Origin: Climacium dendroides
Taxonomy: Eukaryota > Streptophyta > Bryopsida > Hypnales > Climaciaceae
DNA length: 64,000 bases
Assembly: GCA_950106755.1 (NCBI GenBank)
Contig: OX467084.1
Span: 30,631,213-30,695,212, forward strand
Direction: 5' to 3'
Position 1 is the stretch's first letter. Each line of letters starts with the position of its first letter. The position numbers and the translations under genes are program-made. Below the pieces are notes generated by a model. It made no database searches and was not told the origin of the DNA. It was given only the letters and a program-made list of their open reading frames with translations. Shown one piece after another: positions 48,571 to 61,100 of this stretch.

Positions 48571-49127
48571 CCCCCCTAAAGCTCCTTGACTACGTTTTCA
48601 CCAAAAAAGCTCCAAAACTGCCATTTCTATTAAAATTTTGGGAAAAAAAAAATCTTTAGACACAAGTAACCGTAAGATCTTATAATATGTTGGTTTGAAA
48701 AGATGTTGAAAAATGAGTTAAATAAATGACTTCAAAGTTTATTTTAAAGTAGAGATTTTATAATTGTCCACAAATTAAAAGTCCTCATAACTTTCATCAC
48801 ATTGATCAAAATGGAATGATTCAAAGCTTTTCACATAAGTATAAATTTTAAAAAATAATTTTTTGTTTCTAAAAAACAATTTTTGTTTTTGAAAAAAGTG
48901 AGTTCTTCTAATCTGTCCAAACTACCCAAATTGAAAAAGAAACTACATTTCTTACTATAACTTTTGAACCACCTAGTCAAAAGTTATGAAAATTGTTGGG
49001 CCTTAAAGAAAATCCTTGTCCACATATTGTGTGAAAATTTCAAATTTAAAAAAAAAAAAAGCTCCATTTATAGTGAGTTGCCCAAAATCACTATGTTGCC
49101 AAAGAACGCAGCTTGGTCCTTTACGGG
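48571..49127. repeat. TTAA-element family, copy B
   Basis: Left part 'ccccctaaagctccttgac...ttttcaccaaaaa(a/t)gctc' and the right end 'ttggtcctttacgggtcaa' are the family termini with decayed TTAA at both sides. The interior parallels 49866-50751. Short open frames near 48964-49234 arise from this repeat and are not genes. Confidence 0.6.
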
Positions 49128-49437
49128 TCAACAATGTTATGGAATTGCCATGGAGGCGCGACCCTTGTTTCAAATCACAACCCAATGTGTATGAGGAATT
49201 AGTAGTTCAGTTGGAATCTGTGTCTCCAAACTAGCCGGGCGGTGGTCAACATGTGCTTGCTAGTTAGTGTGGTTTCCATTGAATGATGTGCAGCTCAAGG
49301 CAATCAGTTTGGGAGAGGGTGGGAAAATTTTTACAATTGTTTTTTTAAGGCCCACACATTTCTTCATGTTGAGTGTCAAGATAGAGCTACAAAAATCAGA
49401 AGCATCCAAATATTAACCCTTTAACCTGGTACCTATT

Positions 49438-49675
49438 ATTTAACCCTTGAACGACGACAAATTGGTGACTGTGGAAATCATCCATTTTGATACTATGGGA
49501 ATCAATGGTCTAAAAACAATCCAAAAGCACTCATTGGAAATCAAAGCACTGTAGAAGATCTCCCCTTTTCACACAAGATTCCAAGGATGAATAGTTGCAC
49601 TTCTGTCCTACACTAATAGATTTTTTGTCATCCGTCAGGCACCAAACACCTATCTTGACGTTTAAGGGTTAATTG
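49438..49675. mobile_element. Uninterrupted TTAA-element F (about 235 bp)
   Basis: TTAA followed by CCCTTGAACGACG at the left, and GACGTTTAAGGG followed by TTAA at the right. The ends are inverted repeats over about 10 of 12 positions. The interior is homologous to the two halves of the interrupted copy at 37498-38405, so this copy serves as its empty site. Confidence 0.65.
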
Positions 49676-49865
49676 TCTTAGTTTTTGTTGCATCTTGTTG
49701 ATAAGGACAAAGAAGATTCAAAAAAATTTAGCATATATTTTGGAACATTATAATAGGAATGAAAGGGAAAAAATAACCTCACCAAACAATGCATATAGAC
49801 TAATATGATTTATTAAGCATCACCAAATCCCAAATCGATTGGAGTTTGGACTTACAATTTGTTAA

Positions 49866-50751
49866 CCCCTAAAGTTCCATCACTATATTTTCACCAAAAA
49901 TGCTCAAAAACTACCATTTCTAGTACAAGTATCAAATTTTTGAAAAGGTTTTTTTGACACATGTAACCATAGGATCTTGTAGTATTCTGACTTGAGAACA
50001 CGGGGTAAAAATTTCAGAAAATTCCACCACGTGGATTGCAAGATATAAGCATTCAAAATCACTGAAATCATTTTTTAGCCCTGCAAAAAACCAGGGCAGC
50101 TGCACTTCACAAGCTCACTTTCCTATGAAAAAATGTCCAAAATGGTGGTTACTCTTTGGATTCTTTCTCTTATACAAGTTAGTCACATGCTTGAAAAATT
50201 CTAAATCATTTGGAATTGTACAACATATAGGAAAAAAATAGTGAGTAGACAGTAGTAGAGAATGATTCAAAATTTTAAATTGTTAAGGATTTAATTATGG
50301 AATTGAAAAATGCCAATCCCAATGGTTGAAATGTTATAAACAATCTACATCCTCTGATTTTATTTTTTTCAAAAAATATTGAAAATTCAGGAAGATAAAA
50401 GATTTCAAAGTTTATTTTAGAGTACAGAATCCATAACTGCTTGCAAACAAAAACTCCTCATAATTTTCATCTCATTAATTATAATGGAATGATTCAAAAC
50501 TTTATACATATATATAACTCAAGAAAACCAATTTCAAATTTATTTTTTTTAAAAGTGATTTTTTCTGATCTACCTGTAATGCTCGGCAAGTAAAAAAAGT
50601 AACATATTTGGCCATAACTATCAACTCATATTTCCAAATGTCATGAAATTTGGTGCATATGAAAGATATTTCTCGCCCCCACCTTCCATTAAAATTTCAG
50701 CCTAAAATCATATGTACTTGCCTCAAAAATGCATGTTGGTCCTTTAAGGGT
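49866..50751. mobile_element. TTAA-element family, best-preserved long copy A
   Basis: TTAA at 49862-49865, then CCCCTAAAGTTCC. The right end is GGTCCTTTAAGGG followed by T and TTAA (50752-50755). Length is about 886 bp, with no transposase frame. Related copies lie at 365-1846 (interrupted), 12126-12899 (inverted), 37564-38270, 42090-42790 and 48571-49127, and a right end lies near 54199. Confidence 0.65.
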
Positions 50752-50755
50752 TTAA

Positions 50756-51547
50756 AAATTATCTTGTTTAGTAGTTAGATTTTGTAAAACTTCTATAATA
50801 GAATATGATGCAAATATATCAATTAATTTTCTATACATCAAATAATCTAAAATTACGATGAATCAATGTTTGTGGAAAAATAAATGAAGAGATTTGAAGA
50901 AATCCTTTGTGGTTATAAGGTTTGCAACCTGTAATCTATTTCTAGCCTAGTGTTTTTGGAACATTGGTTATTCCAAATGAATAACACATAGATTTCCACT
51001 AAATATCTATAGTAGATTTGACAATGCCTTTTCAATTTTTCAATAAAGGTGAAAAAAGTTGATTTGACATTTAATTTATAAAATTTGACATTTTGTAATG
51101 CAATTTTGAACTTATTAGCGTAGTTGCAAAACTATACTTGTTAAAAATCATTCACATTGGATGAATATTTCCATTAATGTTACTCTTATTCTTCTTATCA
51201 CCATAATAGAAAATGATGAAAGATCTCTATACCATCATACTTTTGGGTAGCAATTTATAGGAACATCTATTTAAAACATTCATGGAGGAAGCTCTTAACA
51301 CCTTAGAACCTAAAATGATGTCACTATCTATAAATCCTAAAACTATGTGTTCTACATTATTACTATCATGAACAACACACTGATTTATTCTATTTGTGAG
51401 GGTGCAAAATTAGTATCATTAATTATTTATTCTTGAGTAAATTTTTTTTTAAATTACAATAATATTTCAATGTACTAGAATAAATCACTAATAACAAGAT
51501 AAATCATAGTAGTTGAGTTCATAGGGGTAAGAACAATGAACCTCACT
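50756..51547. other. AT-rich intergenic stretch
   Basis: Nothing recognised. Confidence 0.4.
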
Positions 51548-51551
51548 TTAA

Positions 51552-52518
51552 CCCTAGACCGCCCAAGAGGACAAAAAGTGTCCTCACATAGTTTTAAGTT
51601 CTATTCAAACCACTATAACTTTTGCATCCAATGTCCAAATTCAATAAAACTTGTTGGAAACTTTTTTCCTTTTTTTCTAGTTTGTGTGGTAAAATTTTCA
51701 AATCAACCCAAAAGGTAATGATTTTCTAGAAGCCAATCGAAATTCACAGGCTCAATTTGATTCACCAAAGTGCACTTCATGGCTACAACTTTGGGGGCTT
51801 GTATCTCCTTCATCCAATGTTCGATTTCGATGAAATTTGTTGGATTAGATTCCTCTTGAAGTCTAGTTATTGTAGTGAAATTTTCATGTCAATCCATTTT
51901 TTTCTGAATGTTTGGGATCAATTCAAAATTCAAAATCCCGCCTTTCTTGGACTACAGTGAACTTCGGCGGCTTGTATCTTCTTCATACATTCTTCGTTTT
52001 CAATAAAAAAAATTTGGGAAAGTTGAGCATACTAGTCTAGTTTGTGTGGCTAAAATTCATATCAATCCAAGAAGTTATGAGTTACTGATAAGCGTTTTAG
52101 TAGATGGAGGTTCAGCCTCATATGTGTTTTTTGCAACTTTTCTTGCCTATTTTTTGACATTTGCAAGCCATTTTGCAAACACATTGAGTCAATTGAATGA
52201 TAATTTTTTTCACCAATGTGTTTGTATGTTGTTTTAAAATCATTTATAGTTTTAAGTTTTTTCATTTGAGTAGGTTTTGGAATCGAATTTCACCTCCAAG
52301 TGTGTTGCAAGGAAAATTTCAGCATCTTTTTTCAACACTAAAACATTATAATCTTTCAATCCATGTGGTCAATGACTCCAAATTTGTTCCACATCATCTA
52401 CAGTATGTTTACTACAAGATTGTACGGTTAAGATCTGTATAACTTAGTCTCATTAAGATTTTTAGCACTTCAAAAGCTACAATGTTTTTAATCCAATCCA
52501 GCCATGGGCAGTCTAGGG
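51552..52518. mobile_element. Non-autonomous piggyBac-like element with TTAA duplication
   Basis: TTAA (51548-51551) is followed by CCCTAGACCGCCCA, and TGGGCAGTCTAGGG (52505-52518) is followed by TTAA (52519-52522). The termini match at 13 of 14 positions. The TTAA target and CCCTAG-beginning ends are the defining features of piggyBac-superfamily elements. The 967-bp interior contains three diverged ~180-bp tandem units ('catccaatgttc' near 51624, 51811 and 51983, each followed by 'tagtttgtgtgg'-type sequence). Short open frames in it are artefacts of those units. No transposase is encoded. Confidence 0.8.
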
Positions 52519-52522
52519 TTAA

Positions 52523-54199
52523 AGGACTAAAGAATCCACTTTAGGTTTTTAAAGAATTCATGCAAGGTCTATTGATGTCATAATATGGAATTTTGACATG
52601 AATTATCTAGGATAGATACCAATTATCCTAATCTACTTATGAAACTTTGTTTCACTCCATATAAAAAAATATTGAAAAAGTTATAAGATATTTTTTGATT
52701 TCAATTTACATCAAACAAGGTAGGTAAAATTATATTCATAAAGGATTAATAATTTTATTTGATTGTAAGGATTTATATATGTACAAAAACATTTGAAACA
52801 TTCAATTCTAAAGAATCAAATTAAATTTATGAGGGGGTTTATTTTACAAGTAATGAAGGCTGAAAAAACATATAAAGTTGATTTTTAAACTCAATTTTGA
52901 AAATTTCTATATTAAAACTAAAAGAAATGATGTTTATTGTTTACTAGAACATTCTCACCATTGGAATTGATAATTCTCAATTTCTTATAAAATTTATTAG
53001 TAGTTTAGTTCTTTCATTCATCTTGTACCACCTTCCATTTTTTTTTACAAATAACCTTTTATATGTAAAGGGTTGACATTAAACTCAGCAATATTTTATT
53101 TCAAAATTCCTAGAGTGCCTTGTGCCATTGCCACAATAAAAATAAAAATAAAAAGTACTTTTCTAATTTTCTAATTTCTAATAATTTCAAAAATCAATAA
53201 CTTTTACACTATAGGTCCAAAGACTACAAAACTAAACTTGTGCACTCTTCCTTGCTGAGCACTTCCCAACAATAATAAGGGCCTTTTTCCATGTGAGTTG
53301 GATGGGTCAAGTTTGCAAAGGAGCTATAGGGATGAAGTTGGAATTGTCCTACGATGTGGATCCCGATGGGTGGGGATATAAACTTGGTGGGTGGAGGTGA
53401 GATTGAATAAGAATCCCCCATATATTGATTCTTTGAAGATTGCCCAATCTCAACCAATGGGGTTGTCCACCAAATTCACTCAAACTTAAAATCCTACTTC
53501 TCCGTTCACCAAGGTTGGCAAGACAATCAATGTTCATTTCTCGTCTTCTATTGGGTTTTTTTCCCCGGTCCAGCTCACATGGCAGGAGGCCCTAAGTAGA
53601 TGACTGGGAAACTCACACAATTAAGGAAATCTCACACTCACAAATAAACAAATAGCCTAATTTAATGGGTGGATTAATTTTGATTGTTCAAATAATTTTT
53701 TTCCAATTTTTTTGGCTCTACTACTTATTTGGATTGTTACAATTCTACATGCTACCAAAATCCAAAAATATGCCAAGTCAAAGCAGGGCCTTTTCAGATG
53801 AGGACTATAATGGAGGACCATCAAATGCAAATAATTTAATTCTTAAAATGACATTCTATATTATTGCTAAGTTAAACTTCAATAGATAGTATTAAATTTT
53901 AGAAAAAATTGGAGACTAGAGTGATCGTGTGATTGGTGTATTCCTTGAGCTCACACTAAGAGAAATTTGATAGAAAAGTTCAAGAGAGGTGTACTGTAAG
54001 CTTGCTTTCAAGATGCTACCTTCAAAGTGTCATAAAATTAAAATATTAATAATTTTAGAAAAATTGAAATTGAATAAAACAATATGTTATTGGAGCTACA
54101 TTTTCTTAACCAAGCTAAAAGACATTTAAAATAAAAAATTATATGAGGTTTGGCTTTGGCTTTTGCCATGCCCCCTTGGGCTTGGTTTGTCCTTTAAGG
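52523..54199. repeat. Composite repeat region ending in a TTAA-family terminus
   Basis: 'ctagaacattctcaccattggaattgata' near 52946 matches the D and E repeats. The stretch at about 53110-53275 is an inverted copy of the 46.2-46.6 kb unit. 'atgccaagtcaaagcagg' near 53769 is related to 55500-55600. The region closes with 'tttgtcctttaagggttaa' at 54186-54204. It therefore appears to be a mosaic of nested relics. Confidence 0.5.
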
Positions 54200-54768
54200 G
54201 TTAACAATCATATCCTAATTATGTACATCTTATCAATGAAGATCCTTTGTCATTTCACCATGAAATTTTCTTGATATTTAGATGTTGTAGGGGGATTGAC
54301 ATTTGCTCAAAACCATCATTTTTTGAAGAATATTTGAGACATTAGTGTAATTTACTTTTGACTACTTTAGATATACTTTGGTAGTAAAAACAATGGTTGT
54401 ATAGACCACATAGATGTGCCCAATTAGACCCATTGGTTGTCAAGTTTGCTATATGGGGTCTTCTTGTAGATCTTTTCTTTACTCTACATGGCCATCATTT
54501 TTACTAGTGCCACTAACTTTCAAATTTTGGAGCTTACAAAATGTAGGCCCCTCCCAAATTGACACCTTTTGTTGTTGTGCCTAGTTTCTAATATTAGAAT
54601 GATTAAATTTTCATATTTTTTTGTTGGCAAGTGAAAAGAGGTTCTAATGCACCAAAGAATGCAACATTTTAATACATATGCAAAAGTTATGAAGGAGAAA
54701 AGTTTGGTTTTAGAATAGTTTCTTCCACATAGGTACATAATTGATTTTGAAGATGTACACAAAGTGAA
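54200..54768. other. AT-rich intergenic stretch
   Basis: A minus frame at 54520-54762 is AT-rich and without a recognised family. Confidence 0.4.
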
Positions 54769-55392
54769 GATACATGTAGAACTCGTCTTAGTGTATAGTG
54801 CCAGGATTGTGCACTAAGAGAGGTTTATGCATTTAGAGAAGTGTAACAATGGCCACCAAACTAACATCGACTCTAACTATACTACTTCCAAAGATACATG
54901 TAGAACTCGTCTTAGTGTATAGTGCTAGGATTGTGCACTAAGAGAGGTTTATGCATTTAGAGAAGTGTAACAATGGCCACCAAATTAACATCGACTCTAA
55001 CTATACTACTTCCAAAAAAAGTACTAACCTACTGACTACACAAGTGATAGTTATGCACTAAGAGAAGTGTAACAATGGCCACCAAACTAATGTCGGCTCT
55101 AACTACACTATTTTTCAGAAAAGTGCTAACCTACTAACTGCACAAGTGATATTTATGCACTAAGAGAGGTGTGATAAAAGCGACCAAACTAATGTCGGCT
55201 CTAACTACACTATTTTTCAAAGAAAGTGCTAACCTACTAACTGCACAAGTGATAGTTATGCACTAAGAGAGGTGTGATAATAGCAACCAAACTAATGTCG
55301 GCTCTAACTACACTATTTTTCAAAGAAAGTGCTAACCTACTAACTGCACAAGTGATAGTTATGCACTAAGAGAGGATGCACTAAGAGAGGTT
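54769..55392 (+). repeat. Tandem array switching from 124-bp to 103-bp units
   Basis: Two nearly identical 124-bp units start at 54769 and 54893. From 55021 the period becomes 103 bp (unit starts 55021, 55123, 55226, 55329). Both unit types share the core 'gcactaagagaggt', 'aacaatggccaccaaact', 'cggctctaactacac'. The last unit is cut after 'gcactaagagagg', which is itself duplicated once more at 55377-55391. Sister units are almost identical, suggesting recent expansion. Confidence 0.9.
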
Positions 55393-55495
55393 GTACCTAT
55401 AGCAATTTAGGGTGAGTGGTGCATTTGGAGGATTTTTTCTTGCAGTTGCACCCTTTTGCCAGGCTACAGCAGACAATGTTGTTGTTTGCGAATCC

Positions 55496-55605
55496 AAAGA
55501 CATGCCAAGTCGGTTTTCATTTGTTTCAAAAAACACATGCCAAGTCCGATTTTGTTTGTTTCAAAAACACATGCCAAGTCAGAGCAGGGTCTTTACAGAT
55601 GAGGA
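55496..55605 (+). repeat. Three copies of an 'acatgccaagtc' unit with ~35-bp period
   Basis: ACATGCCAAGTC occurs at about 55500, 55535 and 55569, separated by 'tttgtttcaaaaa' spacers. The flanks match the single-copy stretch at 53756-53825 ('gcagggtctttacagatgaggac' against 'gcagggccttttcagatgaggac'). The array arose by local amplification after the two loci diverged. Confidence 0.8.
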
Positions 55606-58122
55606 CCCAGCATGACAGAGGTCCATCATCTTGGAAGAAGTAAGCTTAAGTTCATACCAGTGTTAGTGGTCTGAAGCTGGCTGGCCGTGCTATCCATCTC
55701 ATCTCATCTCATCTTGCAAATGAATGTCTCAAAACCTCCGTAGTCACCCCAAATATTCTCTTGATTCGCAATCTCTTGCTCTCTTCACGAGCCAAGCAAT
55801 TGTGGCTGTGTACGTACTGGGTCTCCTGTTTTGGAGCCCAACAGAAGCCGGTGGCCCTACTTTGGGGATATTATCCAAGCAAATCATATCCGCTTGTCTC
55901 ATTAGGAACCTTTCATGAAAACAAAAAACAACAAAGTCGTGAATGGGATTTTGATGTTTATTGACTTCCCTCGAAGCTCTCTCGTGCCACTTTTTGCATG
56001 GGAATTAAACCCAGGCTACAGATGTTTATGAATACCATGCAAGCAAGCCTCTGGCTTTTGATGGTCAAACTTCCACGCTTGAAGTTGCCAATTGAACTCT
56101 GATTTTTTCATCCCCAGCACCTCCTGGCCCGAGTGTCCCACTCTTTTTGGATAACTTAGAACAGGGAGGGGAGGGTAGTTGTGAAGCCAAACAGTGCACG
56201 ACCTTTACTTTGGGTACAGTTGGAGCAGTGTTATTGGAGATTGACTATCTGCAGGCGTTGTTGCCACTTGATCTTTCTCAAAAGGAAAGCCACACACAGG
56301 AATGTTTTTGCCCTGAACTTTTGACCTGAAATTGACTTTAAAGAGAGAGAGAGAGCGGGACTGAGGATTCATTTTTTGGGGGTGATAGACCGACGTTTGA
56401 AGAGGGACTGTGAACTTAAGTTAGTTGGTGTGGTGGACTGGTTGGTTCCGTTTTTGGATGCATATGTGAAACCAGCTTGGATGAGAATCACGTGCTGAAG
56501 TGATGATGATGAGGGCACACTTCCCGAAGCTGGAAGACAGACTACTGGATCGACAAGCTTGCTTAATTAATTGCCCTTGCAGCTTCATAAATGCAACGCC
56601 ACTACAGAAGTTCTGCTCCTGACAACGGACAAACTCATTTGTGTACTTGACGGACTGATGAGACACGCACTTGTGTGCATTGATGGAACGTGATTTGTTT
56701 CATTCCAGAAGTAACTATAAGTCTTCTATTCTTCAATTCTTCAATTCTTCTTTCTGGTAAGTTAAAAGGGGGAATCATGAAGGAGTCTTCATTGACAACA
56801 AGAATTCTGTAACGTAATGGAGCCTTCAAGGGCTAAAGGACAATCACATCCTGGCAGTATCGTTCTGAAAGGTGTCATAACATTCTTTACCACACTTAAC
56901 TCTCACCTCAAGAATCAAACATCGGCATGCTTGGTCAAAAATCAAAAATCGAAAGAAGAATCCCCTTTTGTCTGTTGGTGTGAATCAAGACTCAAGAGTC
57001 CATTTATAGGGGACCTAACTTCCAAAACAGTGACAACTGACAAGAGTAGTAAAGGATGGTCACCTGGGACCTGATGAGGGAGAGAGCACTTTTTTAAACA
57101 TTTATTACCGAAGTCAAAAAAATATAGCAATAGTTATAGGGAATGTACATTCCCTGTAACCCTCATTGATTGAGAAATCGCCAAAATTTGGGGTCAATGT
57201 ATTTGTGAGAGCACAGCATGTAAAGGGAAGAAAAAGAAAAGAAAATCGGGTACTTCACTTTAGATGCCCAGAATTTTTAAAAATTCATTTCAGCTTGCAG
57301 GAAGCTTTAGGGGTTGACAGGGTCAGTTTTGGAGGTCACTTTTAGTTACCTTCGTTCATCAACTTTGCAGTTGAAAAAGGTGAACATTCGCATCCTTGCC
57401 CCCAGGCATCTACTCAGGAATGAAACAACGCTCATTACAGTTCTTTTACAGTTCTTGACAACTAAGTAAAACCAGCATGAAAACGTCCAACATAAAATTA
57501 ACAAATGTAATTTGAAAAAAGTGATCTGAATATCACCTAACAAGACGAAGAGATGTCACCATTTAAAATTGACAACATATGGAACAGTTCACAGATTATA
57601 CCTAAGGCAAAATAAACATGTCAGCAGGAGTGAAATTGGATTATAGATGCAACACAAGGATACAATTTCATTTTACTAAGCAGTCACAATACAGACCTCC
57701 TTCAAACCAATGGAGGAAACCGCAGTCATCAAAACAAATGGGCCACTGCAGTACATATGCTGCAAGGTCTGTGAGGTACAGACCCTGGCATAGGTCAACA
57801 ACCGCCATAAAAACTAACTGCAAACAGTAAGCTCACATTCTTTCAACTCCAGCAGGCCATGATCTTTCCTCTGTTTTGTTTTCTGATTCACAAAATGGCC
57901 TTAACTTCAAAATCTCCACCACTGTTACAAGCCCCAAGTTAAAACTCCTAGTAGGCCATTACCTAATATAGTACCATAAATCCACCTCTGTGTACCTATC
58001 CTATCTATTTACTTGCATGCGCATCAGCCAAAAACATGCTGTGGGTGGCCTTGTCCTCTATTCACGGACTCCATAAGATAAGGTACACCTCGTACTGAGG
58101 ATAAAACTAAACTCTTTGGTTC
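55606..58122. other. Intergenic and 3' flank of the PP2C gene
   Basis: Balanced composition. Contains an (ATCTC)n run at about 55697-55714, a (GA)n run at about 56342-56354 and a 'ttcaattcttc' repeat at about 56731-56750. Short frames on both strands are not gene-like. The part close to 58122 should be the PP2C 3' UTR on the minus strand. Confidence 0.45.
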
Positions 58123-61100
58123 CTATTCTGAACCTTGCTTTGCATCCTGATCTGTATTTTGTTTTACGTCTGCCTCTGCATCCAGTTTTGCTTGCAGTTT
58201 CATCTTGCATTTGGCACACAAAAATGGGCCCTCCCAGGACTTTCCTGCAACTTTTGCAAAAAATGATCCTGCGTGGACAGAAATTCCTGTACCGGAGGAC
58301 AAACTGCAGTGGCAGATGGCACACAGAAAGAGGCTGCTTCCCGCGTGCACTGATGCATCTGGTGACAACCTGAATCAAGAAACGACCCTCCACTTCAGAG
58401 ATGGTTCTCCTTGGATGAAAAGAAACCACTAATTAACAAGGAAATACAACAGTCTAAACATATACAATATGGACTTTAGTTAGGCTGTTTGAACTGAGTA
58501 TTGACAGATCATGCTAATCTGGAAACTCACCTTTCAGACAGCTCTGCCGAATTCTCCTCAAAGAGTTCCTCCATAATGGTTAGGTCACTGGCAATATGCC
58601 CTTCTTTGAGCGATTTGCAACGCAACAATCTCATGAAGCTGGTCTGTCTCTTCAGTGCAGGAGCAAAAGACTGAGGACTGCGTGGAGCAACATCAATGAC
58701 CATACATGTAGTGTCGTCTCTTAATCCACGGCTCCTTAATGCTTCCTGACATACAAAAAGAATTTCCTTCAGTAATTATATGTAAAACTGCATCAAGTCT
58801 ATGGGCCACAGGGCTCCTCTGCAGAATATATCAATTTTGCTCCTCCTGATCTTTGAGACAAATGGTTAGAAGAATTATATATCAAACTCATTAATAGTTA
58901 GGACCAGATTTCACATGTAGCTAGAACTGCTGTTGAAGATGACTATTACGAATTCATTTGAATCAATGGACTGTGCTTTGACAAAGTTTTAATCTACTGC
59001 TGAAACACAAGCATTTCACTTTCAGCAGTTCCATCCACTTCAAAGAAAACAGAACAAATCTGCAGGTGCAGTTTGCTAGCTCTCGTTATTAGCACGCTTT
59101 GTAAGAACCCACAAAACCTCCATCAAATGATAGCAGCTGCAATAGATTCTCTCTTCCTCAAAACTCATCTATATCAATAAAGCTCATGCACGTTCACCAA
59201 GATAGAGGATACTAAAAGCGTTAGGAGCAACTCATCTACTCAAAAACTTGGTTGGTCTTCAATGAGAAAGTCGGGAGGTAAGCAAGACTTGGCTACATGT
59301 CTATGACCACTCATCATTGAATGGAAAAGGGTTTGTCTACTTATACTGATATAAAACCTCCCACTTTGAATGATTGCAAAATAAATCGGATAAAATGATT
59401 GATGCGAAATTTGATCTTGGTAAACTTGCTCTTGTACCCAAAGTGATCGGGCCATAGCTCTATACATCTACAAATGAAAGCCCTCTCCTACATGGTTATA
59501 ATGCTTAAAGTGATGCAAATCGTATCCTCTGCCTTTTGTTTCGATTTGAGATTGACTAGTGAATATGGTTTAAGAACAAGGCCAGAATTATCACGCACCT
59601 TCACTATATACTTGGCGGCACTTTCTGGACGTTGCACCCCACGACAGCATCTTGCAGCCCTTCTACTGCTAACAGCATCCCAAACTCCATCCGAAGCCAT
59701 AATGAGTCTACCCCCAGCAGGTGCAAGCTGAAACCAAAAAACACATAAAAACACACTTTCAGTTAGTAATAAAGTAGAGGCTCCTTTGATCATACAATAC
59801 ATTAGATTCTCCATTGACCATACAGGTGAACTTTGATTTGTGGTAAATGTGTAAATACTTAATCTTTAGACATCTAACATTTTGCTTTGATTTTTAGCTA
59901 AATATGAATTTTTTTTATGAAACTAGTTTCTAGATTGTTGGAGGGAAAGGCTCAAAGTGCACCTATAAGGTAAATGGAGACTTTACATTATATGAAACCC
60001 TAAACCCTAAACCTTAATTTTTTAAATGACCAGCTGCGTTTTATTGTTCCTAGTCTCACGTTTCTTGCATACCTTAATCTGCTTCACATGAGGCACAGCC
60101 ACAATGTAATCGCCCACATCCGTATCCCCAATCGACCGCGAGAGACAAAGACCACCCGGCCAAACCCTAAGTGGACCAATCTCAATTCCATTAGAAGCTT
60201 TCAGCCTGGACAGTTCCCCTCCGGCGGCTTTGATGCGCTCTTGCCTGCAAATATGCCCAAAGCAATATAAGAATCAAATGTCAATAACCTCGAAGGCAAC
60301 CATGACAACTTAGAAAGCCACGAATATCGCAATGACAAACGAAATCAATAGAGTTTTGATGAAAGTTAGATTGCCACGAAAACTTTGGACATCATAAAAA
60401 CAAATCTTTTTCACGATTCACAAGGAGGCCTTCCTCTGGTCACAATGCGGAAGGTTTCATTATGATGTTGTCTAAAAGCTTATAACGGAATGTAAGTTCA
60501 TTGAAAACCTTGTTGGAAGCAAGAGAGTGCTTACTCTTCTTCATTACCATCCAGTCGGTGATCGATGGTTAATGCTGTTGCTATTCCTTGGGCATCTAGC
60601 ACACACCGAGAATCTCCAACACATGCAGCCGTGACGGTCCATCCATCCACTATCACTAACGTTGCAGTGGAACCCGAAGTTTGCCCTGCAAGCACACCAA
60701 AACAGTCTTAACTAATCTCCACACCAATGCACTAGAACTGATGTCAGAAAAATTAATAATGGACATGAGCAGAAGTACAATTTCACCTAATTTCTGCCAC
60801 TCCTTGTCCGTCTTCACAAACCCTGCCACAATAGCACGTGGTAGAAAGCTCTGCCACTCTTCTCTAGTGAGGTTTGGTGGCATACAGCTCAAGACATCCT
60901 TCAAAAGGTTCTTCTTGGTGTATATGGCTGCTGCAGTTCCATTATGACCATCAAAAATCTGCAGACAAGGTGCAGACTTGTTAAATAAGTACCAATCCGT
61001 TTATTTGGGCACACAAGATTCTAGAGCACAGGTAGTATACAGTTTTCACCCTTTCTGTTGTAGCGCAAAAGGCATCTAGAGCACTGAACGTTGAAGACCG

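Noticed and set aside
58058..58429. Alternative 123-residue minus frame over the last PP2C exon
   Set aside because: The family-conserved CxxC/SVHAGSFF/WEGPFLC pattern lies in the other frame, reached by the acceptor just before 58369; this frame loses it.
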